Shown: piece by piece, positions 43,923-52,369 of the stretch
Layout: every line of letters starts with the position of its first letter
How positions within the stretch are numbered: the first letter of the stretch is position 1
DNA from: JBKBKN01 sp046294625
GTDB taxonomy: Bacteria > Bacteroidota > Bacteroidia > M30B66
DNA: 64,000 nt
NCBI GenBank assembly: GCA_046294625.1
Contig: JBKBKN010000007.1
Location: 62,001 to 126,000 of the forward strand
Reading direction: 5' to 3'
Translations under genes and position numbers: made by a program
The notes under the pieces: generated by a model
The model's database searches: none
Told to the model about the DNA's origin: nothing
Seen by the model: the letters and a program-made list of their open reading frames with translations, nothing else

Positions 43923-45209
43923 TTAGTCTTTTATGGCCTTCAAGGCGTTTTCAAGGGATTTGATGATCATGGCTACTTCGTCCCTTTTGCACGTGCCCAC
44001 CGATACTCTAAACCATGAAGATGTTTTTGAAGCACCGAAAGCATTGAAAGGCACAATGGCAATGCCTGCCTGCTCCAAGAGATAGGACGTTGTTTGCGCT
44101 GTGCTTTCTATAATGGTGCCATCAGCAAGTTTTTTGCCTTTCAAGTCAATCTTAACTGTCAGATATAGCGCTGCCGCCGGCTCTACAGCATCTACCGGCA
44201 TCCCTTGTGCTTTGAGCAATTGTATACCATCATACAAGCCCTTTAGTCTGAAGTGCAATTCTTCTTTTAATTGATCGAGATAAGCTGAAGTCGCATGAGA
44301 ATCAGAAAGATATTCTGCTGTTGCTACTTGTTCTGCTTTGGGCGCCCATGCACCAATATGGCCAAGGATACTTTTCATTTTCGCGATTATATGCGAAGGT
44401 CCAAATGCCCAGCCAATGCGAACGCCCGTTGCGGCAAAAGCTTTTGACAAGCCATCAATGAAAATGGTATAAGGTCTTGCATCCGGATTGAGTTCTACAG
44501 GATTGTAATGCTTTGCATCACCATAAGTCAAGGTCCAATAAATTTGATCATAAAGCAGGTACAATGGCTTCTGACCCGGCCCTCTTCTCAAATTTTCTGC
44601 AACCACCTCATCTGTGATTTCTTTCAATTGTTGTTTGCCAAAAATTGTCCCGGTGGGATTGAGCGGTGAACAAAGGGCAAGTAGCGTAGCATCCTTTAAT
44701 AATGGCCTGATCTCATCCACTACCGGCATAAAGTTATTTTCCGAACTGGTTTCCACAAAAACCTGCTGTGCATGAGCCAAATGTGTGTAGTGATTGTTGT
44801 TCCACGATGGTACCGGAAAAACGACTTTATCATCGGCATCGAGCAGTGTTTGATAGAGTGCATAAATGAGTGGCCTCGCACCTCCGGTAATTAAATAGTC
44901 ATCGACTGGATAGTCTAAACCGAGATTGGACTTGATAAACGAAGCTACAGATTGTCGCAAGGCAAGAATTCCATTGGCCGGAGGATAATTAGTCTGATTG
45001 GCATCGTATGCTTTCTTGATGAGTAGTTTCAGTTCATCGGGTATAGGGAAAATTGCGGGGTCAAAATCTCCAATGGTCAGGTTGTAAATCTTCTTACCTT
45101 TTTTGATAAGCTCATTGATTTCGCCTGCTAGTTTAATGATTTCAGAGCCCTGAAGGTTTGCTGCCATTTTTGAAACAGGCAATGCTTTTGCTACTGTAGA
45201 TGTTTCCAT
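43923..45209 (-). CDS. class I/II PLP-dependent aminotransferase
   Basis: 428 residues. Typical fold-type I features: YNLTIGDFDPAIFPIP near the N-terminus, YPPANGILALRQSVA, the GGARPLIYAL phosphate-binding region, SPLNPTGTIF, LYDQIYWTLTY, and the PLP-lysine in DGLSKAFAATGVRIGW. The substrate is probably an amino acid such as aspartate, but the sequence alone cannot decide between aspartate and related aminotransferases. It sits between a SprT-like gene and manC with 2-bp gaps on each side, indicating cotranscription; no obvious functional link between the three is visible. Confidence 0.9.
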   Translation of the reverse strand: METSTVAKALPVSKMAANLQGSEIIKLAGEINELIKKGKKIYNLTIGDFDPAIFPIPDELKLLIKKAYDANQTNYPPANGILALRQSVASFIKSNLGLDYPVDDYLITGGARPLIYALYQTLLDADDKVVFPVPSWNNNHYTHLAHAQQVFVETSSENNFMPVVDEIRPLLKDATLLALCSPLNPTGTIFGKQQLKEITDEVVAENLRRGPGQKPLYLLYDQIYWTLTYGDAKHYNPVELNPDARPYTIFIDGLSKAFAATGVRIGWAFGPSHIIAKMKSILGHIGAWAPKAEQVATAEYLSDSHATSAYLDQLKEELHFRLKGLYDGIQLLKAQGMPVDAVEPAAALYLTVKIDLKGKKLADGTIIESTAQTTSYLLEQAGIAIVPFNAFGASKTSSWFRVSVGTCKRDEVAMIIKSLENALKAIKD

Positions 45210-45211
45210 TT

Positions 45212-45841
45212 TTAAAATATTTTTACGCCGTTAAAGTGCTTTTCTAAGACTTCCACTTCGGCTAATTCATTCACTAAATATTTTTTTCCTGAATGCAGTT
45301 CGATGCAGGTATAAAACTTTCTTCGTTTTTCTTTGCGAATAAACATTCTCCCTGTACTGATGCGAAACACTGTATCTTCTTCAAGGTCGCAAAGATAGTG
45401 CTTTTGCACTTGGTCAAACGATCGCAGTGCAAGCACCAACGATTTGTCGGCACAACTTGATGCTGCGGGATTTGACATATATTTTTCGAGCGCCTTCAGC
45501 AAATCTTGTGGAAAAACATGCTCATTCATCAGCGGTTGCATCAGGCTTTTAAATTCATGTTTCCACTCTGAACCATGCGGCTTTACTTTGTTTTTAAATT
45601 TATTCCAATTGAGCAGATGGGCATATTCATGTATCAAGGTGATCAAGAAAGCATATGGATTCAAGTTATGATTGACACTGATGCGGTGCAAACGACCATC
45701 AGCCGAAGGCCTGAAATCGCCAAGCTTAGTATTGCGTTGTGAAGAAATATGCACATGAGCAGGATATGTCTTTACTACAAATACCACATAATCATGGCTT
45801 TGAGCAGGAAGATATTTTAATAATGTTTGAATACCAGACAT
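45212..45841 (-). CDS. SprT-like zinc metallopeptidase-domain protein
   Basis: 209 residues. The zinc-protease motif HEYAHLLNW (HExxH) lies at about residue 71, preceded by INHNLNPYAFLITLI and followed by PHGSEWKHEFKSLM, in which the histidine is a likely third metal ligand. The C-terminal part, with CDLEEDTVFRISTGRMFIRKEKRRKFYTCIELHSGKKY given here only as separate short signals (CDLEEDTVF, GRMFIRKEKRR, YTCIELHSG), resembles the SprT zinc-ribbon region without its full set of cysteines. Related eukaryotic proteins degrade DNA-protein crosslinks; the bacterial role is unproven. First gene of the operon with the aminotransferase and manC. Confidence 0.88.
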   Translation of the reverse strand: MSGIQTLLKYLPAQSHDYVVFVVKTYPAHVHISSQRNTKLGDFRPSADGRLHRISVNHNLNPYAFLITLIHEYAHLLNWNKFKNKVKPHGSEWKHEFKSLMQPLMNEHVFPQDLLKALEKYMSNPAASSCADKSLVLALRSFDQVQKHYLCDLEEDTVFRISTGRMFIRKEKRRKFYTCIELHSGKKYLVNELAEVEVLEKHFNGVKIF

Positions 45842-46157
45842 AACAAATACGGAAGGCTAAATTGCACAAAATCCAAAAGCGATGAATTTAAAACAAGTTA
45901 ATTCATCAATGCAAATACATAAAAAGATTTTTCGACCAAAATAACAGTATTCTTGCTTGTTCTGTTTAATTAGAATGAACGCATCTTCAATTGGCAAATC
46001 CATTTTCAACTATACCATTACGGCTTTGAAAAGCGCTGTTGAATGTAAGGGCTTATGATGTTAAAATGCCCAATTTTGCATTTACAGCGCGTGGAAAAGC
46101 TTTTTATTCACAATAATTTGATATTTTTGGGCAATAAATCACACACATAATCATATA
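45842..46157. other. divergent intergenic region
   Basis: 316 bp between the SprT-like gene and the T9SS cargo gene. It carries a TATTTTTG -7 box (46122-46129) for the plus-strand gene. No RNA gene or ORF is visible. Confidence 0.5.
46122..46129 (+). promoter_or_regulatory. -7 element of the choice-of-anchor L gene
   Basis: TATTTTTG matches TAnnTTTG, 28 bp upstream of the ATG at 46158; no TTG at the usual spacing. Confidence 0.4.
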
Positions 46158-48551
46158 ATGCTTAATTTTTCTAAGAAGTTTTTCTTTGCCATCTCACTGG
46201 CATTCGCATTTCTATTCAGCCAGAAAACTTACGCTCAGCTTGAAGTTACGCAAGAAGCTGTTCAGGATTTGGTTCAGAACGTATTGCTTGGGCAGGGTGT
46301 AACTGCTACAAATATCACTTTTCGCGGGAATGTATCGCAGTTCGGCTCGTTTAATGGAGCAAACTCCAATATTGGCCTTAACAGAGGAGTAATCATGGCC
46401 ACAGGAGGTATCACTGTTGCTCTTGGCCCCAATAATAATGCTGGTGCCTCTGTGGCGACCGGCGGAAGCGAAACAGGCGATCCTGACTTAGCTGCTGTTG
46501 CTGGAGCTACCAATGCCAATATTCGAGATGTAGCGATCATTGAATTTGACTTTATACCCGTAGGAGATACCATTAGCTTTAGATATGTTTTTGGATCTGA
46601 GGAATATCCTGAGTATGTGTGTTCTCAGTTTAATGATGTATTCGCATTTTTCCTTTCAGGTCCCGGTATTAATGGGCCATTCAGTTTAGGAGCGCAAAAT
46701 ATTGCTCTTGTCCCCAATACCAATATCCCCGTTGCCATCAATACGGTAAATCCGGGTGTGCCGGGAACCAGCGGCAATCCGGGAGGCTGTCCGCCGGGAG
46801 GTTTAAACAATGCTCAATTTTATGTAAATAACAATGGTGGACAAACTGTGCAGTTTGATGGTTTCACCAGACCTCTTATAGCCAAATCGGCTGTTCAGTG
46901 CGGCCAAACATATCATATCAAAATTGCTATTGCCGACGTGTTCGACGCAGTGTTTGATTCGGGCGTGTTTCTAGAAGCCGAAAGTTTTATTTCAGCCGGT
47001 ATTCAAATCAACATTGTTGGTGCATTAGCTGATTCTTCCATCATTGAGGGTTGCACCACTGCAGAGATCGTTTTTACACGCCCCGATACGACAGAGTCGC
47101 AAACTGTATTTTTTAACATTTCAGGAACAGCCATAAATGGAGTAGACTACACATTTATTCCTGACAGTGTCGTATTTCAGCCCGGACAAAGTACTGTTTC
47201 TATTTTAATCAACCCAACAGCCGACAATGAGTTTGAATCAGAACCGGAGTCTATCATTATTGAAATTTTCAACATCACAGCATGTGGCGACACCATCGTA
47301 GAGCAAGCTGTCCTATTTATCAAAGAAGATTATGAGATCATTTTAACATCTCAAGATGTGGAACTACTCTGCCCTAGCGAAACAATTTCCATTTCTTCTG
47401 TAGCATCAGGCGGTGTTCCGCCCTACACCTACAATTGGAACACATCGCAAACCGGCAGCAGTATAGAAGTTACTGGAGCTGAATCGGGCACTTACATCGT
47501 CACAGTAAGTGACTTTTGCAATCTGTTCACTGTGCAGGATACCATCACCGTGACATTGAACACCCCTCCACCGCTCACGCTGCTCACATCAAACGACACC
47601 ATTGTGAATTGCCCGGGCGATTTTGTAACATTAGAAGCTGTGGCTGTGGCAGGAACCCCGCCATATAATTTCTTTTGGTCTAACGGTTCCACCGCTGAAT
47701 CCATTACTGTAGAAATTCAAACGAACACCTTTTTTACCATTACACTCACCGATGCTTGTCAGTTTCCGATACTCACCGACACGATTTTCGTTAATTTAAT
47801 TAATGGACCATTGGTGGCTCCTGCTATTGATACTACGGTGTTTTGCCCGGGCGATGAAATCACACTCATCGGACAGGCTTCGGGAGGTTTCCCTCCTTAT
47901 CAGTACAGCTGGTCGACCAGTGAAGAGACAGAATCTATCACCATTGTGGTTGATGAAAACACTACCATATCTTATACCGTAACTGATGGTTGTGAATCTG
48001 TGCAAAATGGTCAATTTAACATAGCTGTTCCGGTATATGAACCCGTTTTAGTGACTCTCGATCGCGACACACTCACCGTTTGCCGAAATAGTCCCATTGC
48101 GCTCAATGCACGAGCTGAAGGTGGCACAGGTGAATATACTTTTGTGTGGGGAGGTGCAGGTACGCTGCAGGTTATTAACGATACCACGCTCACAGTTACC
48201 CCTCCATCTTCAGGTGTTTACTTTGTGATCGCAACTGATCAATGTCAGGTATCAGATACTGTTTCGGCCGAAGTGAATGTGCAGAACTGCGAAATTCAAG
48301 TGTTCAACGTATTTACTCCCGACGGCGATGGTATCAACGATTTCTGGGTGATTCCTAATATTGAATTTTATCCCAATAATAGTGTGGTAATTTTTAACCG
48401 ATGGGGTAGAAAAGTGTTTGAAGCCGAACCATATCAGAACAACTGGGACGGCGGCAACAACCCTTCAGGTGTCTATTTTTACGTAGTAGATACCAAAGAC
48501 GATACAGAACCAAAAAAAGGAACAGTGACCATCATCAGGAACAAACAATAA
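46158..48551 (+). CDS. choice-of-anchor L domain protein with gliding-motility (type B) T9SS C-terminal domain
   Basis: 797 residues. Signal peptide 1-26 (ending KTYAQ). Residues about 30-270 form a choice-of-anchor L domain: LVQNVLLGQGVTATNI, GLNRGVIMATG, FDFIPVGDTISFRYVFGSEEYPEY (a hallmark), DVFAFFLSGPG. Then come a Calx-beta-like module (about 300-390; SIIIEIFN), Ig/PKD-like modules with repeating CPGD....ASGG.PPY.Y.WS (about 410-640), and a final domain with VFTPDGDGINDFW, VVIFNRWGRKVFEAEPY and NPSGVYFYVV, the gliding motility-associated C-terminal domain. It is predicted to be exported by T9SS and surface-attached. A strong terminator follows. Confidence 0.93.
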   Translation: MLNFSKKFFFAISLAFAFLFSQKTYAQLEVTQEAVQDLVQNVLLGQGVTATNITFRGNVSQFGSFNGANSNIGLNRGVIMATGGITVALGPNNNAGASVATGGSETGDPDLAAVAGATNANIRDVAIIEFDFIPVGDTISFRYVFGSEEYPEYVCSQFNDVFAFFLSGPGINGPFSLGAQNIALVPNTNIPVAINTVNPGVPGTSGNPGGCPPGGLNNAQFYVNNNGGQTVQFDGFTRPLIAKSAVQCGQTYHIKIAIADVFDAVFDSGVFLEAESFISAGIQINIVGALADSSIIEGCTTAEIVFTRPDTTESQTVFFNISGTAINGVDYTFIPDSVVFQPGQSTVSILINPTADNEFESEPESIIIEIFNITACGDTIVEQAVLFIKEDYEIILTSQDVELLCPSETISISSVASGGVPPYTYNWNTSQTGSSIEVTGAESGTYIVTVSDFCNLFTVQDTITVTLNTPPPLTLLTSNDTIVNCPGDFVTLEAVAVAGTPPYNFFWSNGSTAESITVEIQTNTFFTITLTDACQFPILTDTIFVNLINGPLVAPAIDTTVFCPGDEITLIGQASGGFPPYQYSWSTSEETESITIVVDENTTISYTVTDGCESVQNGQFNIAVPVYEPVLVTLDRDTLTVCRNSPIALNARAEGGTGEYTFVWGGAGTLQVINDTTLTVTPPSSGVYFVIATDQCQVSDTVSAEVNVQNCEIQVFNVFTPDGDGINDFWVIPNIEFYPNNSVVIFNRWGRKVFEAEPYQNNWDGGNNPSGVYFYVVDTKDDTEPKKGTVTIIRNKQ

Positions 48552-48556
48552 ACAAT

Positions 48557-48592
48557 AGGCCGCTTCGAAAAAGCGGCCTGTTTTCTTTCTTA
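48557..48592 (+). terminator. rho-independent terminator
   Basis: Arms AGGCCGCTT (48557-48565) and AAGCGGCCT (48571-48579) pair perfectly around the loop CGAAA and are followed by GTTTTCTTTCTT. It ends the choice-of-anchor L transcript and isolates it from the glycan locus. Confidence 0.85.
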
Positions 48593-48614
48593 ATATGCAA
48601 ACAAAAGAAAAAAT

Positions 48615-48652
48615 TTGTTTTTTTCATAAGCTTGAGTAATTTTGTTACTCAA
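48615..48652 (+). promoter_or_regulatory. promoter with overlapping operator dyad for the winged-helix regulator
   Basis: TTG (48615-48617), 19 bp, then TAATTTTG (48637-48644) is a full Bacteroidota promoter. A perfect inverted repeat with arms TTGAGTAA (48632-48639) and TTACTCAA (48645-48652) and a TTTTG spacer covers the -7 box and reaches the A of the start codon. The transcript would be nearly leaderless. The position suits autorepression by the regulator it drives. Confidence 0.7.
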
Positions 48653-49185
48653 TGTTAGATGCGCTCATCACATCCAAGACACGTATCAGGCTGCTTGTCA
48701 AGTTTTTTCTCAATCCTGCGATGAGTGCCTATTTGCGTGAACTAGCCGAAGAATTTGGAGAAAGCACCAATGCCGTGCGGGTGGAATTGAACAGGTTGAG
48801 CGATGCCGGTATTCTCGAAAGCGAATCGAAAGGCAATGTAGTGCTTTACAAAGCCAAGACATCTCACCCATTGTTTCCCGAAATCAAAAGTATAGTGAAC
48901 AAATACACAGGTGTGGATCGCGTAATTGAAGATGTGGTGCAAAGGCTGGGTAAGGTAGAACGAGCTTATTTGGTAGGCGATTATGCCGCAGGACGCGACA
49001 CCGGAATTATTGACCTGATACTATTGGGTGAAGTAGATAAGAGCTATCTTGACCTGCTGATTGAAAAAGCGGAGAAAATCGTGAGCCGTCGCATTCGCTA
49101 TTTAATCATGAATCGCGATGAATTGAAGCGGTATCTGGAACATTACAACGGACAACTCGTGGTAATGTGGAGCAATGAAAATTGA
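48652..49185 (+). CDS. winged-helix transcriptional regulator with nucleotidyltransferase-like domain
   Basis: 177 residues. The N-terminal winged helix (about 1-75) contains MSAYLRELAEEFGESTNAVRVELNRLSDAGIL split as a recognition-helix region around STNAVRVELNRL, and a wing ESKGNVVLYKA. The C-terminal half begins ERAYLVGDYAAGRDTGIIDLILLG, a degenerate MNT-type nucleotidyltransferase core in which the GSxxxG loop is altered; catalysis is doubtful. Such two-domain regulators stand at the head of Bacteroidota surface-glycan loci. It lies directly before pseB, and its own promoter holds a palindrome that it may bind. Confidence 0.8.
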   Translation: MLDALITSKTRIRLLVKFFLNPAMSAYLRELAEEFGESTNAVRVELNRLSDAGILESESKGNVVLYKAKTSHPLFPEIKSIVNKYTGVDRVIEDVVQRLGKVERAYLVGDYAAGRDTGIIDLILLGEVDKSYLDLLIEKAEKIVSRRIRYLIMNRDELKRYLEHYNGQLVVMWSNEN

Positions 49186-49186
49186 A

Positions 49187-49235
49187 AACGCCAAAAGCTA
49201 ATTGCTAAGCGCCAAAAGCAAAAAGTAATTAGCAG
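49187..49235 (+). repeat. 7-bp-periodic array (AAAGCCA type)
   Basis: About seven consecutive heptads starting AACGCCA, AAAGCTA, ATTGCTA, AGCGCCA, AAAGCAA, AAAGTAA. It begins right after the stop codon of the regulator gene. Same unit family and orientation as the arrays at 52272, 56906 and 59336. Confidence 0.75.
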
Positions 49236-49406
49236 TTGAGCAAAAACATAACAAACTGACTATCAGCGCCTTCTTGGATCAAAATGTGACCGAGGGGGCG
49301 AAGCCTTGAAAACCAAAAAAAATCTTTATTGACACAAATGCACGAATTGATTGCTGTGAGTCAAAGAGCGAAAATAATATAACACCATTACAACTAATTT
49401 TTATTT

Positions 49407-50411
49407 ATGCTCAATCATAAATCTATTCTTATTACCGGCGGCACCGGCTCGCTAGGCAAAGCGCTCACCGTGAACATTTTAAAAAAATACCCGGATGTAA
49501 AGCGCCTTGTGATTTTTTCTCGCGACGAACAAAAACAATTTCAAATGGAGCAGGAGTTTCCGGCTGCTAAATATCCGGCTATTCGCTATTTCATTGGCGA
49601 TGTGCGCGATGCAGAGCGTTTGAAAAGAGCTTTTCAAGGCATTGACTATGTGATTCATGCCGCTGCGATGAAGCATGTGCATATTGCGGAATACAATCCG
49701 GATGAATGTGTGAAAACAAATATCGGCGGAGCAGAAAATGTGATTCATGCTGCTTTGGAGACCAAAGTAGAGCGCGTGGTAGCGCTCTCTACTGATAAGG
49801 CATGTGCCCCCATCAATCTTTATGGTGCAACTAAGCTAACATCCGACAAGCTATTCATTGCAGCCAATAACATTAAAGGCAAAAACCCCATTCGCTTTTC
49901 GGTGGTGCGCTATGGCAATGTGATGGGCTCCAATGGTTCGGTGATGCCTTTTTTCCTAAAAAAACGCGCATCTGGCGTACTTCCCATTACCGAACCTACA
50001 ATGACACGATTCAACATCTCTTTACAAGAAGGGGTTGACATGGTTTTGCATGCATTGGAACATGCCTGGGGTGGAGAACTGTTTGTGCCCAAAATTCCTT
50101 CCTACAAAATCACCGATGTGGCGAAAGCCATAGGACCTGAATGTAAAATTGAAATTGTGGGTATTCGTCCGGGTGAAAAAATTCACGAAGAAATGATTAC
50201 ACCATCCGACTCCTACACCACTTATGATTTAGGCAAATATTATGTAATACTGCCGCTTAAACCTACTTGGGAACTCAATGATTACATTGTTGCTCATAAG
50301 GCCGTGAAAGTTCCAGAAGGTTTTCATTATCACTCTAACAATAATACCGAATGGGAAACAGTTGAAAGCTTGAAGGAAAAGGTGGGGATGTATGTGGAAG
50401 GTGAGATGTGA
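49407..50411 (+). CDS. pseB: UDP-N-acetylglucosamine 4,6-dehydratase (inverting), PseB
   Basis: 334 residues, the usual length. An extended SDR: ILITGGTGSLGKAL binds NADP; the characteristic GDVRDAERLKRAF, AAAMKHVHIAEYNPDE, and the catalytic region STDKACAPINLYGATK (YxxxK) are all intact, as is VRYGNVMGSNGSVMPFF. It converts UDP-GlcNAc to UDP-4-keto-6-deoxy-L-IdoNAc-type sugar, the first step of pseudaminic acid synthesis; pseC, pseF, pseGH and pseI follow on the same strand. The last codons and the TGA stop lie inside a GTGA-type heptad array (50400-50441). Confidence 0.96.
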   Translation: MLNHKSILITGGTGSLGKALTVNILKKYPDVKRLVIFSRDEQKQFQMEQEFPAAKYPAIRYFIGDVRDAERLKRAFQGIDYVIHAAAMKHVHIAEYNPDECVKTNIGGAENVIHAALETKVERVVALSTDKACAPINLYGATKLTSDKLFIAANNIKGKNPIRFSVVRYGNVMGSNGSVMPFFLKKRASGVLPITEPTMTRFNISLQEGVDMVLHALEHAWGGELFVPKIPSYKITDVAKAIGPECKIEIVGIRPGEKIHEEMITPSDSYTTYDLGKYYVILPLKPTWELNDYIVAHKAVKVPEGFHYHSNNNTEWETVESLKEKVGMYVEGEM

Positions 50412-50923
50412 AGCGTGAGAAGTGAAATGTAAGGAGTGAAATATTATAAGTTATGCATTTAAAGTATGGATGCTCCACATAAAAAACTAAATGTTTGTAT
50501 TCTATCAATGAATTTAGTTGAGTTAATTTATAAAATTACAAAAGATTACCCTACTCAGGAAATGTATGGTCTATGTTCACAAATGAGAAGAGCTTCTATA
50601 TCGGTTCCATCAAATATTGCAGAAGGTGATTTGGGAAGAACAAATAGAGATTTTAAGCATTATCTGCTAATTTCATTAGGTTCTTTGTCTGAACTTGATA
50701 CACAAATTGAACTGTCGTTCAGACTAGGTTATATAACAGAAAATCAAACTCAAGAAGTTCAAAAAAATGATAAATCAAACAAAAGCATTAATCATTGGAC
50801 TTCGAAGATCTCTTGACATCAAATTATAAATTAAAACAACTTACCTCTTACTTTTCACCTCTATCCTCTTTCACCTTTCACAAAAATCTTAATGCAAAAC
50901 ATCTCACATCTCACATCTCACCC
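50400..50923 (+). mobile_element. heptad-array-bounded cassette carrying a four-helix-bundle gene
   Basis: The left arm is six contiguous heptads at 50400-50441 (GGTGAGA, TGTGAAG, CGTGAGA, AGTGAAA, TGTAAGG, AGTGAAA). The right arm is the opposite-strand version at 50840-50923 (CTTACCT, TTCACCT, CTTTCAC, CTTTCAC, then CTCACAT, CTCACAT, CTCACCC), with the 7-bp phase kept across the pseC start codon. Between them is an AT-rich gene for an S23-type four-helix-bundle protein. The inverted arms and unrelated cargo suggest an inserted unit between pseB and pseC, where Pse loci usually have the two genes adjacent. Confidence 0.5.
50466..50829 (+). pseudogene. four helix bundle (S23/IVS-type) protein gene, frameshifted near its 3' end
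   Basis: From ATG 50466 the product follows the S23 ribosomal-intervening-sequence protein family: LNVCILSMNLVELIYKIT, YGLCSQMRRASISVPSNIAEG (diagnostic), HYLLISLGSLSELDTQI, RLGYITE. After QEVQK, a run of seven A (50761-50767) shifts the frame, so the open frame ends at 50816. With six A the sequence would continue KMINQTKALIIGLRRSLDIKL to a TAA at 50827-50829, the expected family ending. These small proteins form helical bundles (often pentamers, as in Avd of diversity-generating retroelements) and are found as free-standing genes or within rRNA intervening sequences; the cellular role is unknown. Confidence 0.85.
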
Positions 50924-52235
50924 TCCCATCCCCTACGGCCGTCAACACATCACCGAAGAAGATATTCAAGCAGTGGTGGAAACCTTAAAGTCTGATTACC
51001 TGACCCAAGGACCTAAAATTGCGGAGTTTGAAAAAGCTTTTGCCGAATACATCGGATCGAAGTATGCTGTGGCGGTGGCCAATGGCACAGCCGCCTTGCA
51101 TCTGTGCGCTCTGGCATTGGATGTGAATCCCGGCCAAAAAGTTATCACTAGTCCGATAACCTTTGCGGCTTCCGCAAATTGCATCCGCTATTGCGGAGGC
51201 GATGTGGTTTTTGTCGATATCAATCCAGAAACCTATCTGCTCGATCTCAACGAAGTGCGCAGAATACTCGAAGCTGCCCCCAAAGGCACTTATCAAGGTA
51301 TAATCCCTGTTGATTTTGCAGGACGAGCAATTGATATGCAAGCCTTTCGAAAATTAGCCGATGAGCACGATTGCTGGATTATTGAAGATTCATGCCACGC
51401 CCCGGGTGGTTTTTTCATTGATGGACAAGGCAAACAACAAAACTGCGGCAACGGAAACTTTGCAGATTTAGCTATATTTTCTTTTCATCCGGTGAAACAT
51501 ATTGCTTGTGGTGAAGGCGGCATGATCACTACTAACAATGAACGCCTCTATAAACGTTTGCTCACCCTACGCACCCACGGTATTACGAAAGATCAAGATA
51601 TGTATCTTAACTCTGTTGAATTTGCTATTGGAGTGGAAAGTGAGAGATCAAAAGTGAAAGGTCAGATGTCAGAGATAAGAAAAGAGAAGAATGAAGTAGG
51701 AAGTGAAAAGTCGGATGATGTTGAAAACTTATCTCTAAAACAACCTCTAACAGCTCACCTTTCACGTCTAACCGCTTACCCCCTATGGTATATGGAAATG
51801 CAAGAACTAGGCTACAATTACCGTCTTACCGATTTTCAGGCAGCACTCGGATTAAGCCAATTGAAACGCGCTGATGCAGGCATTCAACGCCGCCGCCAAA
51901 TCGCTGCTAAATACGATAAAGCCTTTGCGGAACTACCATCCGTAGAATACAGAAAAACCAATGACAACATCGGCCATGCCTACCATCTCTACATCATAGA
52001 AGTGGAAGACCGCTTAGGCTTATATAATTACTTGCGTGAACATAAAATATTTGCTCAAATCCACTATATCCCATGTCATTTAATGCCATACTACCGAGAA
52101 CAAGGATGGAAAGAAGGCGACTTGCCGCATGCCGAACAATATTACAAACGTTGCATCAGCTTGCCCTTGTATCCGACATTAAGTGAAGAAGAGCAAGATT
52201 ATGTGATAGAGAAAGTGAAGGAGTTTGTGAGATAA
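50892..52235 (+). CDS. pseC: UDP-4-amino-4,6-dideoxy-N-acetyl-beta-L-altrosamine transaminase, PseC, with in-frame repeat insertion
   Basis: 447 residues, about 50-60 longer than usual. A DegT/DnrJ-type PLP aminotransferase: IPYGRQHITEEDIQAVV (PseC-type opening), GTAALHLCALAL, IIEDSCHAPGG, and the PLP lysine in FHPVKHIACGEGG. It aminates the PseB product. Residues about 247-297, in the loop before WYMEMQELGYNYRLTDFQAALG, are encoded by an inverted pair of heptad arrays (51632-51780) that keeps the frame open. The first residues (MQNISHLTSHP) are also encoded by a heptad array, so the start codon may have been recruited from the repeat; the conserved protein begins at IPYGRQ. Confidence 0.94.
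   Translation: MQNISHLTSHPPIPYGRQHITEEDIQAVVETLKSDYLTQGPKIAEFEKAFAEYIGSKYAVAVANGTAALHLCALALDVNPGQKVITSPITFAASANCIRYCGGDVVFVDINPETYLLDLNEVRRILEAAPKGTYQGIIPVDFAGRAIDMQAFRKLADEHDCWIIEDSCHAPGGFFIDGQGKQQNCGNGNFADLAIFSFHPVKHIACGEGGMITTNNERLYKRLLTLRTHGITKDQDMYLNSVEFAIGVESERSKVKGQMSEIRKEKNEVGSEKSDDVENLSLKQPLTAHLSRLTAYPLWYMEMQELGYNYRLTDFQAALGLSQLKRADAGIQRRRQIAAKYDKAFAELPSVEYRKTNDNIGHAYHLYIIEVEDRLGLYNYLREHKIFAQIHYIPCHLMPYYREQGWKEGDLPHAEQYYKRCISLPLYPTLSEEEQDYVIEKVKEFVR
51632..51780 (+). repeat. inverted heptad arrays inserted in frame within pseC
   Basis: Twelve contiguous heptads at 51632-51715 (AGTGGAA, AGTGAGA, GATCAAA, AGTGAAA, GGTCAGA, TGTCAGA and so on) are followed, after about 12 bp, by the complementary type at 51728-51780 (CTTATCT, AACCTCT, AACAGCT, CACCTTT, CACGTCT, AACCGCT). 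The block of about 150 bp has no stop in the pseC frame and no cargo gene. Confidence 0.75.
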
Positions 52236-52271
52236 GGCGATTAGCAAATAGAAGCCAAAAACCAGCCAATA

Positions 52272-52369
52272 AAAGCCAACCGCCAAAAGCCGAAAGCCGA
52301 AAGCCAATAACCAGTAACCAACCGCTAAACGCCAATCACCAACAGCCAAAGCTAATCGCTAAATGCCAA
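52272..52369 (+). repeat. 7-bp-periodic array (AAAGCCA type) upstream of and into pseF
   Basis: Eleven uninterrupted heptads at 52272-52348 (AAAGCCA, ACCGCCA, AAAGCCG, AAAGCCG, AAAGCCA, ATAACCA, GTAACCA and so on), with related words before and after. The pseF start codon at 52363 and its next codons (ATGCCAAC) fit the repeat pattern. Confidence 0.8.
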
